A stretch of 8,380 nucleotides of DNA from an uncultured Lachnospiraceae bacterium (lineage in GTDB: Bacteria > Bacillota_A > Clostridia > Lachnospirales > Lachnospiraceae), in NCBI GenBank assembly GCA_946529195.1, contig CAMMZE010000035.1:1-8380 (forward strand). The letters are read 5' to 3'. This document shows positions 5,523 to 8,380 of this stretch, piece after piece. The notes beneath the pieces are model-generated. The model worked only from the letters and a program-made list of their open reading frames with translations, was not told where the DNA came from and made no database searches. How positions within the stretch are numbered: position 1 is the stretch's first letter; every line of letters starts with the position of its first letter. A program made the translations under genes and the position numbers.

Positions 5523-6754
5523 AAAGACCGGAACTTCTGATACCTGCAGGCAGCCTGGAAGTGCTGCGGACTGCAGTGATCTATGGCGCAGATGCCGTAT
5601 ACCTGGGCGGGGAAGCCTTCGGCCTGCGTGCAAAATCTAAGAACTTTACGCCGGAGGAGATGCGGGAAGGCATTGCCTTTGCCCATGCCAGAGGCGTTAA
5701 GGTATATATTACAGCCAATATTTTTGCCCACAACCGGGATCTGGCCGGTGTGCGGGAATATTTTCAGGAGCTGGCCCAGATCGGGCCGGATGCGGTCCTG
5801 ATCTCGGATCCGGGCGTCTTTATGATCGCGCGGGAAGTGATGCCGCAGATGGAGATCCACATCAGCACCCAGGCCAACAATACCAATTACGGAACCTTCC
5901 GTTTCTGGCATCAGCTTGGGGCAAAGCGTGTGGTAGCCGGCAGAGAGCTTTCTCTGCAGGAGATCCGGGAGATCCGGGAAAATATTCCTGAGGATATGGA
6001 GATTGAGGCCTTTGTGCATGGGGCCATGTGCATTTCCTATTCCGGCAGATGCCTTCTCAGCAATTATTTTACGGGCCGCGATGCCAACCAGGGTGCCTGC
6101 ACGCATCCCTGTCGCTGGAAGTATGCCGTGGTGGAGGAGACCAGGCCGGGAGAGTATCTGCCCGTCTATGAAAACGACAGAGGGACCTTTATCTTCAATT
6201 CCAAAGACCTGTGCATGATCGATCATCTGCCCGATCTGATCGAAGCGGGAATCGACAGTCTCAAGGTCGAGGGACGGATGAAGACAGCTCTGTATGTAGC
6301 AGTTGTGGCTCGTACCTACCGGCAGGCAATCGATGATTATCTGCAGGATCCGGCATTATATGAACGCAATCTGCCTTACTACAGAGATCAGATTGCCAGA
6401 TGCACCTACCGTGAGTTCACGACAGGATTCTTTTATGGAAAGCCCGGTTCCGATGCCCAGATTTATGACAACAATACCTACCGCAGGGAGTTTACCTATC
6501 TGGGGATGGCGCATGGAAAGAATGCCCAGGGGCTTGCCGGACTGGAACAGAGAAATAAGTTCTCTGTAGGTGAGAAGATCGAGATCATGAAGCCGGACGG
6601 AAGGGATCTGGAGGCTGTCGTGCTTCACATGTTTGACGAGGACGGCAATCCCATGGAAAGCTGTCCGCATCCCAAGCAGCGCTTTTATGTAGATCTGGGA
6701 ACAGAGATTGATGATTTTGATATCCTCCGGCGGGAGGAACGTCAGGAGAAATAA
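5519..6754 (+). CDS. trhP: U32-family protein, TrhP-like tRNA U34 hydroxylase
   Basis: A 411-residue U32 (collagenase-like) family member. The TIM-barrel start KRPELLIPAGSLEVLRTAV (2-20) and the U32 signature EAFVHGAMCISYSGRCLLS (163-181) are both clear. Cysteines C171, C178, C194 (also C198) and C232 fit the [4Fe-4S] ligands described for UbiU-type U32 proteins. E. coli YegQ (TrhP) and B. subtilis YrrN/YrrO hydroxylate U34 of tRNA using prephenate, giving the ho5U that TrmR methylates. The older label 'peptidase' is probably wrong for this branch. Length fits the long TrhP2/YegQ type; a short YrrN-like partner is not seen here. AAGGAG (5506-5511) sits 7 bases before ATG 5519, and the start overlaps the trmR stop by 4 bases. 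yqeG starts 1 base after its stop. Confidence 0.9.
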   Translation: MKRPELLIPAGSLEVLRTAVIYGADAVYLGGEAFGLRAKSKNFTPEEMREGIAFAHARGVKVYITANIFAHNRDLAGVREYFQELAQIGPDAVLISDPGVFMIAREVMPQMEIHISTQANNTNYGTFRFWHQLGAKRVVAGRELSLQEIREIRENIPEDMEIEAFVHGAMCISYSGRCLLSNYFTGRDANQGACTHPCRWKYAVVEETRPGEYLPVYENDRGTFIFNSKDLCMIDHLPDLIEAGIDSLKVEGRMKTALYVAVVARTYRQAIDDYLQDPALYERNLPYYRDQIARCTYREFTTGFFYGKPGSDAQIYDNNTYRREFTYLGMAHGKNAQGLAGLEQRNKFSVGEKIEIMKPDGRDLEAVVLHMFDEDGNPMESCPHPKQRFYVDLGTEIDDFDILRREERQEK

Positions 6755-6755
6755 G

Positions 6756-7280
6756 ATGGGAATGCTCCAAAGATTTTATCCGGACAAATATGTAAGATCT
6801 GCCTATGATCTGCCCTATGAACAGCTTTATGAGCAGGGATACAGAGGCATTATCTACGACATTGACAATACCCTGGTTCCCCACAATGCACCGGCGGATG
6901 AACGGGCCAGGCAGCTCTTTGCAAGGCTGCATGCAATCGGTTTTTCCTGCTGTCTGCTCTCCAATAATAAAAAGAAAAGAGTAGCAGATTTCAATCAGGA
7001 GATCGGAGCCCATATGGTCTGGATGGCCAATAAGCCGGCCAAAGGCGGATACCGGAGAGCCATGGAAGCGATGGGAACAGAGCCGGCCAATACCCTCTTT
7101 GTCGGCGATCAGCTTTTTACCGATGTCTGGGGCGCCAGGCGGACAGGCATTTTCAGTATTCTGGTAAAACCCATTCACCCAAAAGAAGAGATCCAGATTG
7201 TACTCAAAAGGTATCTGGAACGGATTGTATTACACTTTTATCAAAGAGACCTGAAAAGGAAGAGACAAGATTTTTCTTGA
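6756..7280 (+). CDS. yqeG: YqeG-family HAD-IIIA phosphatase
   Basis: A 174-residue HAD subfamily IIIA protein. YDIDNTLVPH at 34-43 carries nucleophile D35 and D37, LLSNN at 67-71 is motif II, K93/K96 (NKPAKGGY) supply motif III, and VGDQLFTDVWGA at 116-127 is motif IV with D118 and D123. The cap is minimal. The N-terminus RFYPDKYVRSAYDL at 6-19 is typical of YqeG. The physiological substrate is not known from sequence; a phosphatidylglycerol-phosphate phosphatase relation has been proposed for related GEP4-type proteins. ATG 6756 is preferred over an upstream in-frame start because CAGGAG at 6743-6748 precedes it and the family begins near RFYP. In B. subtilis yqeG lies just upstream of yqeH and aroE; here yqeH is missing and efp intervenes. 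The stop codon overlaps the -35 box of the efp promoter. Confidence 0.92.
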   Translation: MGMLQRFYPDKYVRSAYDLPYEQLYEQGYRGIIYDIDNTLVPHNAPADERARQLFARLHAIGFSCCLLSNNKKKRVADFNQEIGAHMVWMANKPAKGGYRRAMEAMGTEPANTLFVGDQLFTDVWGARRTGIFSILVKPIHPKEEIQIVLKRYLERIVLHFYQRDLKRKRQDFS

Positions 7281-7305
7281 TTTTCCCTTTCTGCTATACT
7301 ATACT
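7277..7305 (+). promoter_or_regulatory. Promoter of efp
   Basis: TTGATT (7277-7282) and TATACT (7300-7305) are 17 bases apart. A perfect TATAAT overlaps at 7305-7310 but has no -35 at a proper distance, so it may give a second or shifted start. The -35 box overlaps the yqeG TGA (7278-7280). The predicted start at about 7312-7316 leaves a leader of roughly 20-25 bases. Confidence 0.65.
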
Positions 7306-7336
7306 ATAATCAGCGATTTTTAAGGAGGATTATCTG

Positions 7337-7894
7337 ATGATTACAGCAGGCGATTTCAGAACCGGCAAAACGATAGAGTATGATGGTCAGGTTTACAGAG
7401 TTATTGAGTTCCAGCATGTAAAGCCCGGTAAGGGTGCTGCTTTTGTACGTACCAAGCTCAAAGATATCCGCAACGGCGGCGTTATTGAGACAAGTTTCCG
7501 TCCGACTGAGAAGTTTGAGGAAGCACAGATCGACAGGATCGACATGCAGTATTTATACAAGGATGGCGACACCTATAACTTTATGAATGCTGAGACCTTC
7601 GATCAGGTTGCCCTTACAGAGGATGACATTGCTGATGTCATGAAGTTCGTGAAGGAAAATGAGTTCGTAAAGGTACTTTCCTATAAGGGACAGATCTTCT
7701 CCGTAGAGCCTCCTCTTTTCGTAGAGCTTGAGGTTACAGAGACTGAGCCCGGATTCAAGGGAAATACTTCTACCGGCGCAACCAAGCCCTGCATCGTTGA
7801 GACAGGCGCACAGGTTATGGTTCCCCTGTTTGTTGAGATCGGCGATATTCTGCAGATCGATACCAGAACAGGCGAGTATCTGAAGAGAGTCTAA
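7337..7894 (+). CDS. efp: Elongation factor P
   Basis: A 185-residue translation factor, the normal EF-P length. It has three beta-barrel (KOW/OB) domains: residues 1-64, 65-128 and 129-185. The domain I loop [10 protein letters not shown] at 27-36 places K32 at the tip, the residue that is modified (beta-lysylated, rhamnosylated as Arg, or 5-aminopentanolylated) in other bacteria to help polyproline synthesis at the ribosome. Here it is Lys, so an Arg-rhamnosylation route is excluded. The end [17 protein letters not shown] at 169-185 is the standard signature of the last domain. AAGGAGG (7322-7328) is 8 bases before ATG 7337. It has its own promoter and terminator, in keeping with high expression, and read-through from the upstream operon is also possible. 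The next gene is aroE, after the terminator. Confidence 0.97.
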   Translation: MITAGDFRTGKTIEYDGQVYRVIEFQHVKPGKGAAFVRTKLKDIRNGGVIETSFRPTEKFEEAQIDRIDMQYLYKDGDTYNFMNAETFDQVALTEDDIADVMKFVKENEFVKVLSYKGQIFSVEPPLFVELEVTETEPGFKGNTSTGATKPCIVETGAQVMVPLFVEIGDILQIDTRTGEYLKRV

Positions 7895-7919
7895 GTATTT
7901 GATATGACAGATGGCTTAC

Positions 7920-7951
7920 AGGCTGCTGCAGAGATGCGGCAGCCTTTCTTT
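7920..7951 (+). terminator. Intrinsic terminator of efp (and the upstream operon)
   Basis: AGGCTGCTGC (7920-7929) pairs with GCGGCAGCCT (7936-7945) across a 6-base loop, giving a 10-bp stem with one G-T wobble, followed by TTCTTT (7946-7951). It lies 25 bases after the efp stop. This is the clearest rho-independent terminator in the window and marks the end of the efp transcription unit. Confidence 0.9.
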
Positions 7952-7976
7952 GCATCTGAATCCGGAGGTGGAGGAT

Positions 7977-8380
7977 ATGGAGATCAGCGGGAAAACCGTT
8001 CTGACCGGTCTGCTTGGCAGCCCGGTCGCACATAGTATATCGCCGGCCATGCATAATGCAGCCTTTCAGGAGCTGGGTCTGGACTTTGTCTATTTGGCTT
8101 TTGATGTCGGCAGGGAGGGACTGGCGGATGCAGTAAGAGGACTGAGGACTCTTGGAGTCCGGGGTTTTAATCTGACCATGCCGCTGAAGAATGATATGGT
8201 ATCATTTTGTGACCGACTGTCTCCGGCAGCGGAGCTGAGCGGCGCGGTCAATACCGTGGTCAATGAAGACGGGGTCCTGACAGGTCATACGACAGACGGA
8301 ACCGGTTATATGAGGGCGGCGGAGGATGCAGGATTTCCTCTGCCGGGCAAGGTAATGACCCTGCTTGGCGGCGGCGGAGC
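7977..8380 (+). CDS. aroE: Shikimate dehydrogenase, N-terminal part (3' end outside window)
   Basis: The first 134 codons of AroE, which reduces 3-dehydroshikimate to shikimate with NADPH in the chorismate pathway. The substrate-binding domain is clear: GLLGSPVAHSISPAMHNAAF at 11-30 with the SxS substrate pair S20/S22, NLTMPLK at 65-71 with catalytic K71, and VNTVV at 91-95. HTTDGTG at 104-110 has D107, the second catalytic residue. LLGGGGA (from 129) starts the NADP-binding glycine loop and runs off the end. The TMPxK variant is seen in clostridial AroE and YdiB-like enzymes; dual shikimate/quinate use cannot be ruled out. ATG 7977 has GGAGG at 7964-7968, 8 bases upstream. GTG 7968 is in frame but lies on the ribosome site. 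It starts 25 bases after the efp terminator with no promoter visible between them. Confidence 0.92.
   Translation, partial: MEISGKTVLTGLLGSPVAHSISPAMHNAAFQELGLDFVYLAFDVGREGLADAVRGLRTLGVRGFNLTMPLKNDMVSFCDRLSPAAELSGAVNTVVNEDGVLTGHTTDGTGYMRAAEDAGFPLPGKVMTLLGGGG

Noticed and set aside
5435..6226. A 263-residue open frame on the minus strand
   Set aside because: It lies opposite trmR/trhP, whose + frames carry well-known motifs; it has no ribosome site or family motif and is a mirror of codon use in trhP.

Overview
The window reads as a chromosomal housekeeping segment of a Gram-positive Firmicute. The most likely source is a gut Clostridia of the Lachnospiraceae type: the base composition is moderate, Shine-Dalgarno sequences are strong, and the IreB, RuvX, Fur, RNase J, YlbF, short MltG-like, TrmR-like, U32, YqeG, EF-P, AroE set and order fit that group. 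The taxonomic call is inference from gene content. All twelve genes are on the + strand and packed tightly. There is no tRNA, rRNA, insertion sequence, prophage or CRISPR array.

Left edge (1-960): the 3' end of prmA (ribosomal protein L11 methyltransferase), then a HAD-family phosphatase of unknown substrate. A 190-base gap (961-1150) follows. It holds a good sigma-A-type promoter (TTGCGT-17-TATAAT) and, right after the predicted transcription start, a 7-bp hairpin.

Central operon (about 1080 to 7280): ireB, ruvX, fur, rnj (RNase J), a ylbF-family gene, a short MltG-like membrane gene, a trmR-like tRNA methyltransferase, a trhP-like U32 gene and yqeG. Gaps are 57 bases or less, several are 1-4 bases, and one pair overlaps by 4 bases, so one long transcript is likely. 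The genes cover a cell-wall/Ser-Thr kinase signalling regulator (IreB), DNA/RNA maintenance (RuvX), metal-responsive repression (Fur), mRNA decay (RNase J plus YlbF), a cell-wall accessory protein, and a two-step tRNA wobble-uridine pathway (U32 hydroxylation, then O-methylation to 5-methoxyuridine). RuvX and RNase J use GTG and TTG starts.

Right edge (7277-8380): efp (elongation factor P) has its own promoter, whose -35 box overlaps the yqeG stop codon, and ends in a clear intrinsic terminator. aroE (shikimate dehydrogenase) begins 25 bases after the terminator T-run and leaves the window after 134 codons.

I see no wholly new system. The points most worth a second look are the 5'-end hairpin on an operon that encodes RNase J, the MltG-like protein that lacks the catalytic domain, the cysteine-free YlbF protein next to RNase J, a Fur homologue with Ala at a usual metal-ligand position, and the physical link between the prephenate-dependent tRNA hydroxylase and a shikimate-pathway gene.
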